In this document: piece after piece, positions 36,723-45,645 of the stretch
Numbering within the stretch: the first letter of the stretch is position 1
Layout of the letters: each line of letters opens with the position of its first letter
Assembly: GCA_009694215.1 (NCBI GenBank)
Contig: SHVN01000004.1
Location: forward strand, 1-63,232
Origin: Xanthobacteraceae bacterium
GTDB taxonomy: Bacteria; Pseudomonadota; Alphaproteobacteria; Rhizobiales; Xanthobacteraceae
Direction: 5' to 3'
Length of the DNA stretch: 63,232 nt
Notes under the pieces: generated by a model
What the model was told of the DNA's origin: nothing
The model's database searches: none
What the model saw: the letters and a program-made list of their open reading frames with translations, nothing else
Translations under genes and position numbers: made by a program

Positions 36723-37205
36723 ATGGCTATCAAGGTTGGCGACCGCGTGCCCACTGGGACCTTCACCGTGATGACGGCGGAAGGCCCGAAGCCGAAGACC
36801 ACCGACGAACTGTTCAAGGGCAAGAAGGTGGTGCTGTTCGCAGTGCCGGGCGCATTTACGCCGACCTGCAGCAACAACCATCTGCCGGGCTTCGTGAAGA
36901 ACGTCGACGCGATCAAAGCCAAGGGCGTCGACACCATCGCTGTCACCGGCGTCAACGATGTGTTCGTGATGAACGCCTGGAAGAAGGCCTCCGGCGGCGA
37001 TGCGATCGAGTTCCTCGCCGACGGCAGCGCCGCCTGGGCCAAGGCCGTTGGCATCACGGCGGATCTCACCGAGCGCGGCCTCGGCCTGCGTTCGGGCCGC
37101 TACGCCATGGTGGTCGATGACGGCGTGGTGAAGACGCTCAACGTCGAGGACGCGCCGGGCAAGGCGGATGTCTCCGGCGCCGATAATCTGCTGAAGAGCC
37201 TGTAG
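36723..37205 (+). CDS. peroxiredoxin, Prx5 type
   Basis: A 160-residue thiol peroxidase. The peroxidatic cysteine is in PGAFTPTCSNNHLPGF (residue ~49), with VKNVDAIKAKGVDTIAV and LGLRSGRYAMVVDDGVV typical of the AhpC/TSA Prx5 group. No second conserved cysteine is seen, so it is probably a 1-Cys enzyme recycled by glutathione/glutaredoxin or thioredoxin. The ATG at 36723 (MAIKVGD) has GAGAGG upstream and is preferred over the in-frame codon at 36714. Confidence 0.95.
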   Translation: MAIKVGDRVPTGTFTVMTAEGPKPKTTDELFKGKKVVLFAVPGAFTPTCSNNHLPGFVKNVDAIKAKGVDTIAVTGVNDVFVMNAWKKASGGDAIEFLADGSAAWAKAVGITADLTERGLGLRSGRYAMVVDDGVVKTLNVEDAPGKADVSGADNLLKSL

Positions 37206-37224
37206 GCATTTTCGTCGAAATCGG

Positions 37225-37254
37225 GCCCTCTCTCCGCGGATGCGGGGAGAGGGC
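37225..37254. terminator. hairpin between convergent peroxiredoxin and rnhA genes
   Basis: GCCCTCTCTCCGC pairs with GCGGGGAGAGGGC almost perfectly. It sits 20 bases after the peroxiredoxin stop and just before the rnhA stop. T-runs are weak, but the position suggests a shared 3' end; it also resembles the CCCTCCCC palindrome at 14188-14211. Confidence 0.65.
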
Positions 37255-37257
37255 TTT

Positions 37258-37713
37258 CTATTTCTGCGCCGCGCGCATTTCCGCGATGGCTGCCACGGCG
37301 AGCTGGTCGGCGCGCTCGTTCATCTCATGCCCGGCGTGGCCCTTGACCCATTGCCAGCGCACGCTGTGCTGACCGAGCGCAGCGTCGAGGCGCTTCCAGA
37401 GATCGATGTTCTTGACCGGCTTCTTGTCGGCGGTCTTCCAGCCGTTGCGCTTCCACCCGTGGATCCACTTTGAAATGCCGTCATGCACGTACTTGCTGTC
37501 GGTGTGCAGCTCGACCGTGGACGGCTTCTTCAAGGCCTCAAGCGCCGCGATCGCTGCTATCAGCTCCATGCGGTTGTTGGTGGTGTGCGGCTCACCGCCC
37601 TTGAGTTCCTTCTCATGTTCGCCGTAGGTGAGGATCGCGCCCCAGCCGCCGGGGCCGGGATTGCCCGAGCAGGCGCCGTCGGTGTGAACGATGACGTGCG
37701 GCCCTTGCGTCAC
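37258..37713 (-). CDS. rnhA: ribonuclease HI
   Basis: A 151-residue enzyme that cuts the RNA strand of RNA-DNA hybrids. The catalytic carboxylates are visible: Asp in [14 protein letters not shown], Glu in [13 protein letters not shown], Asp in [11 protein letters not shown], and the last Asp in NERADQLA. The basic protrusion segment ([18 protein letters not shown]) is present. The start is GTG 37713, overlapping the thrB stop (GTGA), which indicates coupled translation and rules out the long upstream extension. Confidence 0.95.
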   Translation of the reverse strand: MTQGPHVIVHTDGACSGNPGPGGWGAILTYGEHEKELKGGEPHTTNNRMELIAAIAALEALKKPSTVELHTDSKYVHDGISKWIHGWKRNGWKTADKKPVKNIDLWKRLDAALGQHSVRWQWVKGHAGHEMNERADQLAVAAIAEMRAAQK

Positions 37714-38690
37714 GTGCGCGCTCCGTCGGCGGGCAGGCCATAGTCGCGCACGCTCGCGGCCTTCTGATGGAAGCGGAGCTTGCGGAAATACTCGATAGGG
37801 TTCTTCGGCTGCACCAGCGCGCCGGACGGCACGTTGAGCCAATCCACTAGCCGGGTGAGCAGGAAGCGCATTGCCGCGCCGCGTGCGAGCAGCGGCAGCG
37901 CGTCGCGCTCGGCACCCGACAGCGGCCGGGTCTTGATGTAGGACGCCAGGAGGTCCCGGCCCTTGGTGACGTTGTAGGAGTGATCCGGTTCGAAGCACCA
38001 GGCGTTGAGGCAAATGGCGACGTCGAAGGCGAGCGTGTCGGTGCAGGCGAAATAGAAGTCGATCAGGCCGGAGAGCCGATCGCCCAGGAAGAATACGTTG
38101 TCGGGAAACAGGTCGGCGTGGATCACGCCCTGCGGCAGGTCCCGAGGCCATGCCTTTTCGAGGTGCCCCAGCTCCTCCTCGATGATCGCGCGCATGCCGT
38201 GCTGCACGCTGTCGGCGCGATCCGCCGCCTGCTCGAACAGCGGCCGCCAGCCGGTGACGGAGAGCGCGTTGCGCCGCCGGCCGGAAAAGTCGGCGCCGGC
38301 CAGGTGCATGTGCGCGAGCGCCTCGCCGACCGCCGCGCAGTGGTCGGCGTCCGGCCGGCGCATCCACATGCCGTCGAGGAAGGTGACGATGGCGGCCGGC
38401 CGGCCGCACAGCTCGCCCAGCGCCTGGCTGTTCCGGCTTTTCACCGGCTGCGGGCAGGTGATGCCTCGCGAGGCCAGATGCTCCATCAGCGCGAGGAAAA
38501 AGGGCACGTCGCCGGCCGCCACGCGCTTCTCGTAGAGGGTCAGGATGTAGTGGCCGGAGCCGGTGTGGACGAGGAAATTGGAGTTCTCGACGCCCTCGGC
38601 GATGCCTTTGTAGGACAACAGCTCGCCCAGGTCGTAGCCCGCGAGAAATCGTCCCAGGTCTTCGGCGGAAACGTCGGTGTAGACGGCCAT
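37710..38690 (-). CDS. thrB: homoserine kinase, APH-fold type (ThrB)
   Basis: A 326-residue kinase of the choline kinase/APH fold that phosphorylates homoserine in threonine synthesis. Motifs: [20 protein letters not shown] at the N-terminus, [17 protein letters not shown], the catalytic loop [13 protein letters not shown] and IDFYFACTD. The match to the alphaproteobacterial ThrB2 type is along its full length. It forms an operon ispH-thrB-rnhA, with rnhA overlapping its stop. Confidence 0.94.
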   Translation of the reverse strand: MAVYTDVSAEDLGRFLAGYDLGELLSYKGIAEGVENSNFLVHTGSGHYILTLYEKRVAAGDVPFFLALMEHLASRGITCPQPVKSRNSQALGELCGRPAAIVTFLDGMWMRRPDADHCAAVGEALAHMHLAGADFSGRRRNALSVTGWRPLFEQAADRADSVQHGMRAIIEEELGHLEKAWPRDLPQGVIHADLFPDNVFFLGDRLSGLIDFYFACTDTLAFDVAICLNAWCFEPDHSYNVTKGRDLLASYIKTRPLSGAERDALPLLARGAAMRFLLTRLVDWLNVPSGALVQPKNPIEYFRKLRFHQKAASVRDYGLPADGART

Positions 38691-38743
38691 GCGTTTACTA
38701 CGGCACTGCGCCGCCCCGCTCCGTCAAGGGCTGTGGAGAACGG

Positions 38744-39733
38744 TCAGGCCGCCGCGTTGTCGCGAAGCTGACGCGGCAGCGGGAAGAACATGCCCGATTC
38801 GTCGGCGCCGGAGACGGTCTCGACGTTCAGCGTGTAGCGCGCCGCGAACGCATCGAGAATCTCCTCGACCAGGACTTCCGGCGCCGAGGCGCCCGCGGTA
38901 ACGCCCAGCGTCTTGATGCCTTCGAATTTCGACCAGTCGATCTCGGCCGCGCGCTGCACCAGCACCGAATAGCTGCAGCCGGCGCGCTCGGCGACCTCCC
39001 GAAGGCGCCTGGAGTTGGATGAGTTCGGAGCGCCGACCACGACCAGCGCATCGACTTGCGGCGCCACGCGCTTGACCGCCTCCTGGCGGTTGGTGGTGGC
39101 GTAGCAGATGTCCTCCTTGTGCGGAGCGACGATGGTCGGAAAGCGGCGCTTGAGGGTTGCGACGATGTCGGCGGTGTCGTCGAGCGACAGCGTGGTCTGC
39201 GTCACATAGGAAAGCTTGCTGACGTCGCGCGGCTCGAACGCCTCGGCCTCCGCGACGGTCTGCACCAGCGTGATCGCGCCGTCCGGCAACTGGCCGAGCG
39301 TGCCGACCACCTCGGGATGTCCGGCGTGGCCGATTAGCACGATCTCGCGGCCGCGCTTGTGATGGATTTCGGCCTCGCGATGGACCTTGGTGACTAGCGG
39401 GCAGGTGGCGTCGAACGAGAAGAAGTTGCGGCGCTGCGACTCCACGGGAATGGATTTCGGTACCCCGTGAGCGGAGAAGATCACCGGCGCCTTGGTGTCG
39501 TCCGGGATTTCGGAAAGTTCCTCGACGAAGATCGCGCCCTTGGTCTTGAGGCTCTCGACCACATATCGGTTGTGCACGATCTCGTGTCGGACATAGACCG
39601 GCGCCCCATAGCGATTGAGCGCCTGCTCGACCGAATCGATGGCCCGCACCACGCCGGCGCAGAACCCGCGCGGCGAGCAGAGCAGAACCTTGAGCTGCGG
39701 TTTGGCGGAATTGCCGCTGTTTTCTGCTGTCAT
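38744..39733 (-). CDS. ispH: 4-hydroxy-3-methylbut-2-enyl diphosphate reductase (IspH)
   Basis: A 329-residue [4Fe-4S] enzyme, the last step of the MEP isoprenoid pathway, giving IPP and DMAPP. The three cluster cysteines are in [25 protein letters not shown] and [11 protein letters not shown]. Also visible are the proton relay Glu region (VRHEIVHN) and [15 protein letters not shown]. The ATG at 39733 (MTAENSGN) gives the standard length. It is the first gene of the leftward ispH-thrB-rnhA group. Confidence 0.96.
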   Translation of the reverse strand: MTAENSGNSAKPQLKVLLCSPRGFCAGVVRAIDSVEQALNRYGAPVYVRHEIVHNRYVVESLKTKGAIFVEELSEIPDDTKAPVIFSAHGVPKSIPVESQRRNFFSFDATCPLVTKVHREAEIHHKRGREIVLIGHAGHPEVVGTLGQLPDGAITLVQTVAEAEAFEPRDVSKLSYVTQTTLSLDDTADIVATLKRRFPTIVAPHKEDICYATTNRQEAVKRVAPQVDALVVVGAPNSSNSRRLREVAERAGCSYSVLVQRAAEIDWSKFEGIKTLGVTAGASAPEVLVEEILDAFAARYTLNVETVSGADESGMFFPLPRQLRDNAAA

Positions 39734-39786
39734 AGGAGAGAAATGAGGTTCCGACCCCCGACCTGTCAAGGCGACAGGCAAATCCT

Positions 39787-39816
39787 TGCGCTTTCAGGGG
39801 GTAAATGCCTATATTC
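39787..39816 (+). promoter_or_regulatory. possible promoter of trcR
   Basis: TTGCGC and TATATT, 18 bases apart, lie about 75 bases before the trcR start in the divergent ispH/trcR gap. The spacing and -10 box are good, the -35 box only fair. Confidence 0.4.
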
Positions 39817-39890
39817 CGGCGAATTCCAGTCATCCATGATGACATTGGCCTCGTCCGGAAGGGCGGGCGGGGCGCAGAGGAGATTTACCC

Positions 39891-40607
39891 ATGCAAGAAG
39901 CGCCTCTGATGCCAAAGGCGACCGCCGTCTGGCTGGTGGAGAACACCGCGCTGTCGTTCGACCAGGTCGCCGAGTTCTGCAAGCTGCATCCGCTGGAAGT
40001 GAAGGCCATCGCCGATGGCGACGCCGCTCAGGGGATCAAGGGCCTCGACCCAATCCAGACCGGACAGCTGACGCGCGAGGAGATCGACAAGGGGGTCGCG
40101 GAGCCCGATCACAAGCTCCAGCTTTCCAATCTGAAGGTACGGCTGCCGGAAGCCAAGACCGGCACCAAGAAGAAGGGCCCGCGCTATACGCCGGTGTCCC
40201 GTCGCCAGGACCGGCCGAACGCCATCCTCTGGCTGATCCGCAATCATCCTGAACTCAAGGACGCCCAGATCATGCGGCTCGTCGGCACCACCAAGTCCAC
40301 CATCGCGGGCATCCGCGATCGCACCCATTGGAATGCCGCGAGCCTCTCGCCGCTCGATCCGGTGACGCTCGGTCTGTGCTCGCAGATCGACCTCGACTTC
40401 GAGGTGCAGCGCGCGTCCAAGGAGAAGCCGGCCCCGGTCGAGAACAGCGTGACGCTGCTGCCGGCCTCGGTCACAACGGCGCCGCCGGAGCCCGCCGAGC
40501 CGGAGAGCCCGCAGGCGACCAAGGCCAAGGATGACCTCGACACCGCCGCGGTGTTCGCCAAGCTCAAGCAGCTCGGCGGTAAGTCCGACGATAAGGGTGA
40601 GGATTGA
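39891..40607 (+). CDS. trcR: cell cycle transcriptional regulator TrcR (DUF1013)
   Basis: A 238-residue DUF1013 protein. Segments: PKATAVWLVENTALSFDQVA, FCKLHPLEVKAIADGD, RQDRPNAILWLIRNHPEL and IMRLVGTTKSTIAGIRDRTH, which looks helix-turn-helix-like. A variable, proline- and lysine-rich C-terminus follows. The family is alphaproteobacterial and is annotated as a cell-cycle regulator. The ATG at 39891 has GAGGAG upstream; ATG 39909 is an alternative that starts at the conserved MPKATAVWL. Confidence 0.9.
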   Translation: MQEAPLMPKATAVWLVENTALSFDQVAEFCKLHPLEVKAIADGDAAQGIKGLDPIQTGQLTREEIDKGVAEPDHKLQLSNLKVRLPEAKTGTKKKGPRYTPVSRRQDRPNAILWLIRNHPELKDAQIMRLVGTTKSTIAGIRDRTHWNAASLSPLDPVTLGLCSQIDLDFEVQRASKEKPAPVENSVTLLPASVTTAPPEPAEPESPQATKAKDDLDTAAVFAKLKQLGGKSDDKGED

Positions 40608-40610
40608 CGG

Positions 40611-41078
40611 TTACGACCGCCAGCGCATCTTGAAGACTGGCTTGCCCGAGACCGGATTGACGTCGTCACCGGCCATGACGAAGCCGTGCTTTTCGTAGAA
40701 CGCGATGGCGCGCGCGTTGTCGGTGTTGACGAGCAGGTCGAGCCGCGTCGGCGAGATGCGCTTGCCGGCGTCGAGCAGCATCCCGGCGACGTTGCTGCCC
40801 CAGAATTCCGGCGCCACCACGATCTGATCGAGATAGCCGGTCTTGGGATCGACGGTCACGAAGCCTTCCAGCACGCCGTCCATTTCGGCGACCAGGATAT
40901 TGACCTGCGGCACCAGCTCCTGGCGCCAGCGCTCGCGCCACCACGCTGCGCGCGCCTCGAAGTCGATCTGCGGAAATGCCTCCTGCCAGGTGCGCTGCCA
41001 TAGCTCAATCGCCGCGTCCTCATCGGCGGCGGCGTAGGGACGGAGCTTGAGAGGCGATTCGCTCACTTTGGCGCTCAC
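40611..41078 (-). CDS. GNAT family N-acetyltransferase
   Basis: A 155-residue acetyltransferase with the GNAT core: LKLRPYAAADEDAAIELW, LEGFVTVDPKTGYLDQIVV (motif D/A), NVAGMLLDAG, and NTDNARAIAFYEKHGFVMAG (motif B). The substrate is unknown. Its ATG overlaps the stop of the OmpA-like gene by 4 bases (ATGA), so it is coupled to the MotA-like/OmpA-like pair. Confidence 0.9.
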   Translation of the reverse strand: MSAKVSESPLKLRPYAAADEDAAIELWQRTWQEAFPQIDFEARAAWWRERWRQELVPQVNILVAEMDGVLEGFVTVDPKTGYLDQIVVAPEFWGSNVAGMLLDAGKRISPTRLDLLVNTDNARAIAFYEKHGFVMAGDDVNPVSGKPVFKMRWRS

Positions 41079-42094
41079 CGCTCCGTCAGCTTCAGCTCGA
41101 TGCGCCGGTTGCGTGCATAGGCCTCGTCGGTGGTGCCGGCATCGATCGGCTGGAACTCGCCGAAGCCCGCGGCCACCAGGCGCTGCGGCGGCATGCCCTT
41201 GCTGATGAGATACTGTACCACCGCGATGGCGCGGGCGGCCGACAGGTCCCAGTTCGTGCGCCCGCCGCCGGTCGGCCGGACGTCGGTATGGCCGTCGACG
41301 CGGAGCACCCAGGCGATGTCCTGGGGGATCTTGCTGGTGAGATCGAGCAGCACGGTGGCGATCTTGTCGAGCTCCGTGCGTCCTTCCGGCTTCAGCACCG
41401 ACTGCCCGGTGTCGAAGAACACCTCGGATTGCAGCACGAAGCGGTCGCCGACGATGCGGATGTCCGGGCGGTTGCCGAGCAGTTCCCGCAGCCGCCCGAA
41501 GAAATCGGAGCGGTAGCGTGACAGTTCCTGCACGCGCATGGCTAATGCTACGTTCAGCCGCTGGCCCAACTCGGCCAGGCGGGATTGAGATTCCTTGTCC
41601 TTCTTGTCGGAAACATCCAGCGCCTGCTCTAGCGCGCCAAGCTGCCGGCGCAGCGCCGTGATCTGCTGGTTGAGCACCTCGACCTGGGCCAGCGCCCGGA
41701 GCAAAACCTGCTTCTCGGCGTCGAGCTTGCCGCTCAGCTCCGACACCTGCCCCTGCGCGGCCGCGGTACCGCCGCTCAGGCTGTCGTAGAGACCCTTGTA
41801 GCGGTCGCGCTCGTTGTCGGTGGTGGCGAGGCTGGCGCGCAGCTGCGCGATCTGCTCCTCCAGCGACACCTTGCTGCTCTGTTCGAGCCCCAGCAGGTCC
41901 GTGAGCTGCGCGATACGCGCGGACAGGCGCGCCAGCGCGGTGTCCTTGCCGGTGACCTCCTGCGACAGCACGAACTGCACGACCACGAATACGGTGAGCA
42001 GGAAAATGATGCCGAGGATCAGCGTCGACAGCGCATCGACGAATCCGGGCCAGTAATCGACGCCGCGATCGCGGCGGGCGCGGGATAGGGCCAT
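41075..42094 (-). CDS. MotB/OmpA-like peptidoglycan-binding membrane protein
   Basis: A 339-residue protein with one N-terminal membrane helix (DALSTLILGIIFLLTVFVVV) carrying the MotB-like plug region, including an acidic residue before the helix. A long coiled coil follows (~50-190; DTALARLSARIAQL, QVEVLNQQITALRRQL). The C-terminal OmpA domain reads FFDTGQSVLKPEGRTEL, RVDGHTDVRPT, YARNRRIELKL. With the MotA-like partner just upstream it should form an ion-driven stator-like complex in the inner membrane that grips peptidoglycan. Conserved in Hyphomicrobiales; role unknown. Confidence 0.9.
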   Translation of the reverse strand: MALSRARRDRGVDYWPGFVDALSTLILGIIFLLTVFVVVQFVLSQEVTGKDTALARLSARIAQLTDLLGLEQSSKVSLEEQIAQLRASLATTDNERDRYKGLYDSLSGGTAAAQGQVSELSGKLDAEKQVLLRALAQVEVLNQQITALRRQLGALEQALDVSDKKDKESQSRLAELGQRLNVALAMRVQELSRYRSDFFGRLRELLGNRPDIRIVGDRFVLQSEVFFDTGQSVLKPEGRTELDKIATVLLDLTSKIPQDIAWVLRVDGHTDVRPTGGGRTNWDLSAARAIAVVQYLISKGMPPQRLVAAGFGEFQPIDAGTTDEAYARNRRIELKLTER

Positions 42095-42124
42095 GTTATT
42101 CCACTCGTCCCGATGCTCGCCCCG

Positions 42125-43117
42125 TCACTTGTCGATCCGCTCGCGCGCCAGAATCTCGAGCAGCCGGCGCACTTCGCGGTGCTGCTCTGCCTGCGCGTCG
42201 AGCCAATCGCGGATCATCTGCTGTTCGGTTTGCATGTGGTGAACCAGGCCCTGGATAGCTTCGGCGAGATTCGCCATGGCATTGGTCGCGGCCTTGTTCG
42301 AGCCGGAACTGGTGATCGCCTCGCGCAGCCGCTCGATCGCGACCCGCATATCGCCGCCGCCTCCGCCGCCGGCCGACAGGGCCTCGGCATCGCCCGCGCC
42401 GCCGAGGTCGTGCACGGTGGTGGCAAGCCAATCCTCGAGTTCGGTGTGGAAGCGGTTCTGCGCCTGGCTCATCTGCAGGTCGAGGAAGCCCAGGACGAGC
42501 GAGCCCGCGAGGCCGAACAGCGAGGATGAGAACGAGATGCCCATGCCGCTGAGCGGAGCGGCCAGCCCCTCGCGGAGCGAATCGAACGTCGCGTTGGCGT
42601 CGCCGCCCACCTTCAGGTTGTTGATGACGCTGCCGACCGAGCTCACGGTCTCGATTAGTCCCCAGAACGTTCCGAGGAGGCCCAGGAAGATCAGCAGTCC
42701 GGTCATGTAGCGGGAGATCTCGCGCGCCTCGTCGAGCCGGATAGCGACCGAATCGAGGATGCTGCGCATGGTCTGCGACGACATCGACATGCGGCCGATG
42801 CGGTCGCCCAGGATCGCGGCCATCGGCGCCAGCAGCACCGGCGGCCGTTCCACCGCGATTCCCGGATCGGCCAGCCGGAACCCGTTGACCCAGGCCACCT
42901 CGCGGAACAGCCGGATCACCTGCCGGAACGCCAGCAGGATGCCGATCACAAGAACGCCGATGATGAGCGCGTTGAGCGGCGGGTTGGCCTTGAACGCGGT
43001 CAGGATCTGCGGGTGGATGACGACGACGATGAGGCCGCACAGGATCAGAAAGACGAACATCCGCACCAGAAAGATGCGGGGCGAGGAAACCTTGAACGGA
43101 TCAATGTCTTGCGCCAT
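42125..43117 (-). CDS. MotA/TolQ/ExbB-like proton channel protein
   Basis: A 330-residue membrane protein. Helices occur at ~17-37 (FLVRMFVFLILCGLIVVVI), ~47-65, ~143-162 (MTGLLIFLGLLGTFWGLIETV) and ~192-210 (SFSSSLFGLAGSLVLGFLD), with a MotA/TolQ-type core. A Gly-rich linker (AGGGGGGDM) and a C-terminal helical tail follow. It is paired with the MotB/OmpA-like gene 30 bases downstream. No flagellar genes, and no Zorya helicase or nuclease genes, are nearby. Confidence 0.88.
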   Translation of the reverse strand: MAQDIDPFKVSSPRIFLVRMFVFLILCGLIVVVIHPQILTAFKANPPLNALIIGVLVIGILLAFRQVIRLFREVAWVNGFRLADPGIAVERPPVLLAPMAAILGDRIGRMSMSSQTMRSILDSVAIRLDEAREISRYMTGLLIFLGLLGTFWGLIETVSSVGSVINNLKVGGDANATFDSLREGLAAPLSGMGISFSSSLFGLAGSLVLGFLDLQMSQAQNRFHTELEDWLATTVHDLGGAGDAEALSAGGGGGGDMRVAIERLREAITSSGSNKAATNAMANLAEAIQGLVHHMQTEQQMIRDWLDAQAEQHREVRRLLEILARERIDK

Positions 43118-43184
43118 GGCCGGCCTTTTTAGTCGCCGAAGCCCGTTTCACATTATGGCACGGGCTCGGCAAATGTAACTTAGG

Positions 43185-43202
43185 TTATTGCGGATTCAAC
43201 GC
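43185..43202 (-). promoter_or_regulatory. 18-nt GANTC-containing motif upstream of MotA-like gene
   Basis: On the minus strand this reads GCGTTGAATCCGCAATAA, identical to 54569-54586 upstream of tkt and in the same orientation relative to the gene. It holds a GAATC site for CcrM methylation and a TTGAAT that could be a -35 box, with TACATT 16 bases on. It lies 68 bases before the MotA-like start codon. Confidence 0.45.
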
Positions 43203-43252
43203 AAATGGCGCCGAAACGGTCCGCCGTCGCGCCGGCCTGGCCCCGAAACGTT

Positions 43253-44044
43253 CTAACCGGCGGCTTTCAGCGATGTCTGCAATTCGCGGTGGATCGCTTC
43301 GTTGCCGGCAACGACATGCTTTTTTGTATACATGGCGTCGCCGCCGTCGAGATCGGTGACGAAGCCGCCCGCCTCGCGCACCAGGATCATCCCCGCCGCG
43401 ATATCCCACGGCGAGATGTTGCGCTCCCAGTAGCCATCGATCCGCCCCGCTGCGACGAAGGCCAGGTCGAGCGCGGCGGCGCCGAACCGGCGCAGGCCCG
43501 CGACCTTGTTCTGGACGGCGCCGAGTTCGCGCAGGCCGAGTTCCAGGTCGCCGCGGCAACGGTGCGGCAGACCGCAGGCGATCACGGCATCGGCAAGGCC
43601 TTTGCGCGCGGCCACGCGCAGCCGCTTGTCGTTCAGAAACGCGCCCTTGCCGCGTTCGGCGGTGTAGAGCTCGTCGGTGATCGGATTGTAGATCACGCCC
43701 GCCACGACCGTGCCGGAACGTTCCAGCCCGATCGAAATGCAGAACTGCGGAATGCCGTGCAGGAAGTTGGTGGTGCCGTCGAGCGGATCGACGATCCAGC
43801 AATGGCTGGTGTCGGTGCCTTCGTGGCGGCCGCCTTCCTCGCCGAGGAAGCTGTAACCGGGCCGCGCTTTCTTCAATTCGGCGCGCAGCGTCTCCTCGGC
43901 GCGGCGGTCCGCAGCGGTGACGAAATTGGCAGGTCCCTTGAGCGAGACCTGGAGGTTCTCGACCTCGCCGAAGTCGCGCTTGAGCGCGCGGGCGGCCTTG
44001 CGGGCGGCGGCGATCATCACATTGAGCAGGGCGGAGTGTTGCAT
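43253..44044 (-). CDS. suhB: inositol monophosphatase family protein
   Basis: A 263-residue Mg-dependent phosphatase of the SuhB/IMPase group. Metal-binding motifs are visible: FLGEEGGRHEGTD (Glu), WIVDPLDGTTNFLHGIPQ (D-P-L-D-G-T), and SPWDIAAGMILVREAGG. It dephosphorylates inositol-1-phosphate or similar; SuhB proteins also bind the transcription machinery in enterobacteria. The ATG at 44044 overlaps the efp stop (TGATG), so the two are coupled. Confidence 0.93.
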   Translation of the reverse strand: MQHSALLNVMIAAARKAARALKRDFGEVENLQVSLKGPANFVTAADRRAEETLRAELKKARPGYSFLGEEGGRHEGTDTSHCWIVDPLDGTTNFLHGIPQFCISIGLERSGTVVAGVIYNPITDELYTAERGKGAFLNDKRLRVAARKGLADAVIACGLPHRCRGDLELGLRELGAVQNKVAGLRRFGAAALDLAFVAAGRIDGYWERNISPWDIAAGMILVREAGGFVTDLDGGDAMYTKKHVVAGNEAIHRELQTSLKAAG

Positions 44045-44610
44045 CAATCGGCCCGCCGCACGTAGGCGACTTCGTCGGTCGAGACCACGACCTTCTCGCC
44101 GGTGCCGATGAACGGCGGCACCAGTACGCGCAGGCCGTTCTCGAGCTTCGCCGCCTTGTAGGACGAGGTGGCGGTCTGGCCCTTGATGTGGGCGTCGGCC
44201 TCGACCACTTCGAGCACCACCGTCTCTGGCAGCTTGATGCCAATCGGCCGGTCCCCGTGCAGCTGGACCTGCACCATCATGCCGTCCTGCAGGAAGGTAG
44301 AGCGGTCGCCGACGAAGTCCTCGCCCAGTTCGATCTGGTCGTAGGTCGTCGTGTCCATGAATACGAGCTGCTCGCCCTGCTTGTAGAGGAACTGGAACTG
44401 CCGGCGCTCGACCTCGGTTTCCTCGACCCGGTCGCTGGCACCGAAGCGCTGGTTGAGCTTGCGGCCATCGAGGATGTTCTTGAGCTCGACCTGGTTATAG
44501 GCCGGGCCCTTGCCGGGTTTCACCGCGCCGGTCTTGACCGCGGCCCAGAGCGAGCCTTCGTGCTCGATCACCATGCCCGGCCGGATATCGCTTCCGCTGA
44601 TCTTCGCCAT
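44044..44610 (-). CDS. efp: translation elongation factor P
   Basis: A 188-residue EF-P that relieves ribosome stalling at polyproline. It has three beta-barrel domains. The modifiable loop is [11 protein letters not shown], with Lys at the site that EpmA lysylates in other bacteria. Later motifs are [19 protein letters not shown] and [17 protein letters not shown]. The ATG at 44610 ([12 protein letters not shown]) gives the family's usual length; the in-frame extension upstream is not conserved-looking. Neither epmA nor epmB is in the window. Confidence 0.96.
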   Translation of the reverse strand: MAKISGSDIRPGMVIEHEGSLWAAVKTGAVKPGKGPAYNQVELKNILDGRKLNQRFGASDRVEETEVERRQFQFLYKQGEQLVFMDTTTYDQIELGEDFVGDRSTFLQDGMMVQVQLHGDRPIGIKLPETVVLEVVEADAHIKGQTATSSYKAAKLENGLRVLVPPFIGTGEKVVVSTDEVAYVRRAD

Positions 44611-44658
44611 GACGTGCAGATGCCCCGACGCCGGAACGTCCGTCAAGGCTTGATCGGG

Positions 44659-45645
44659 TCAACGCTTGGGCGCGGCGGGTGCGGCGGTGACCGGGGGTGG
44701 GGCGATTGCCTGCATGCGGGCGATCCAGGGCTTGGCCCTGGCCTCGGCCGCGGTGCGATCCGAGGGCTTCATGGTCCGCAGGACGTCTTCGAGGTACGGA
44801 TCGCTTTCGCCGCCGGCCTTGGCGATCAGGTACCAGCGGCCCGCCATGACTGGGTCGGTCTTGATGCCGCGGCCACTTGCATACATCATTGCAAGCCGGC
44901 TCTGGGCCATCGCGTTGTTTTTCTGGGCGGCCTTGAGGAAGTATCCGCCGGCGGTACTCTCGTTCTTGGCGATCCCGGTGCCGTTGAACAGCGCGATGCC
45001 GTATTCGACCTCGGCGTCGGTGTGACCGGTCCGGGCCGCGATGCCCAGCAGGCGCGCGGCCTCCGCCGGATCCTTCTTCACACCGCGGCCGTCCTTATAG
45101 AAGGTGGCCAGCGCATACTGCGCCTGCGGATTGCCGGCGTCGGAGGCCTTGCGCATCAGCTCCGCGGCGCGGCTGGAATCCTGCGGGACGATCTGGCCTT
45201 CGAGATAGAGCAGCGCGAGATTGTAGGCGGCCACGACGTGGCCGAGCTTGCCCGCCTCGGCCAGGAGCCTCGCTCCTTCCTGGCGGTCGGGCGGGCCGCC
45301 GCGGCCCGACATTTTGAGGATGGCAAGCGCGAACATCGCCTCGCGATCGCCGCGCGCGCTTGCGAGCTTATACCACTCCACGGCCTTCTTATCGTCGTTG
45401 GCGACGCCGAGGCCGTCGGCATAGAGCTCACCCAGGAGCGTCATGGCTTTTGGATCGCCTTTTTCCTCGACCCGCCGCGTCGCTTCTCTGAAAGCGGTGA
45501 GATATTCGCCGCGCTGATAGGCGCCGTAGGCCACATCCGGCTCGGCCGCCCCGGCTGTTGGAGCGGCAGGCTTGGGCTGTGCCGCGGCCGGAGCGGAAAG
45601 CCACGCCGCGATCATCGCCGCGATCACGATGCTGCCGACGCTCAT
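44659..45645 (-). CDS. secreted Sel1-repeat protein
   Basis: A 328-residue protein with signal peptide (IVIAAMIAAWLSAPAAAQ) and about six Sel1-like repeats from residue ~65 to 290, for example GDPKAMTLLGELYADGLGV, GNPQAQYALATFYKDGRGV and NNAMAQSRLAMMYASGRGI. Sel1 proteins are periplasmic or envelope scaffolds. The C-terminus is proline- and alanine-rich. Its start overlaps the stop of the upstream ThiE-like gene by 4 bases. Confidence 0.9.
   Translation of the reverse strand: MSVGSIVIAAMIAAWLSAPAAAQPKPAAPTAGAAEPDVAYGAYQRGEYLTAFREATRRVEEKGDPKAMTLLGELYADGLGVANDDKKAVEWYKLASARGDREAMFALAILKMSGRGGPPDRQEGARLLAEAGKLGHVVAAYNLALLYLEGQIVPQDSSRAAELMRKASDAGNPQAQYALATFYKDGRGVKKDPAEAARLLGIAARTGHTDAEVEYGIALFNGTGIAKNESTAGGYFLKAAQKNNAMAQSRLAMMYASGRGIKTDPVMAGRWYLIAKAGGESDPYLEDVLRTMKPSDRTAAEARAKPWIARMQAIAPPPVTAAPAAPKR

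Noticed and set aside
40611-43117. Zorya-type anti-phage system, because of the MotA-like and MotB/OmpA-like pair
   Set aside because: No ZorC/ZorD/ZorE-like helicase or nuclease is next to them; neighbours are a GNAT and housekeeping genes.
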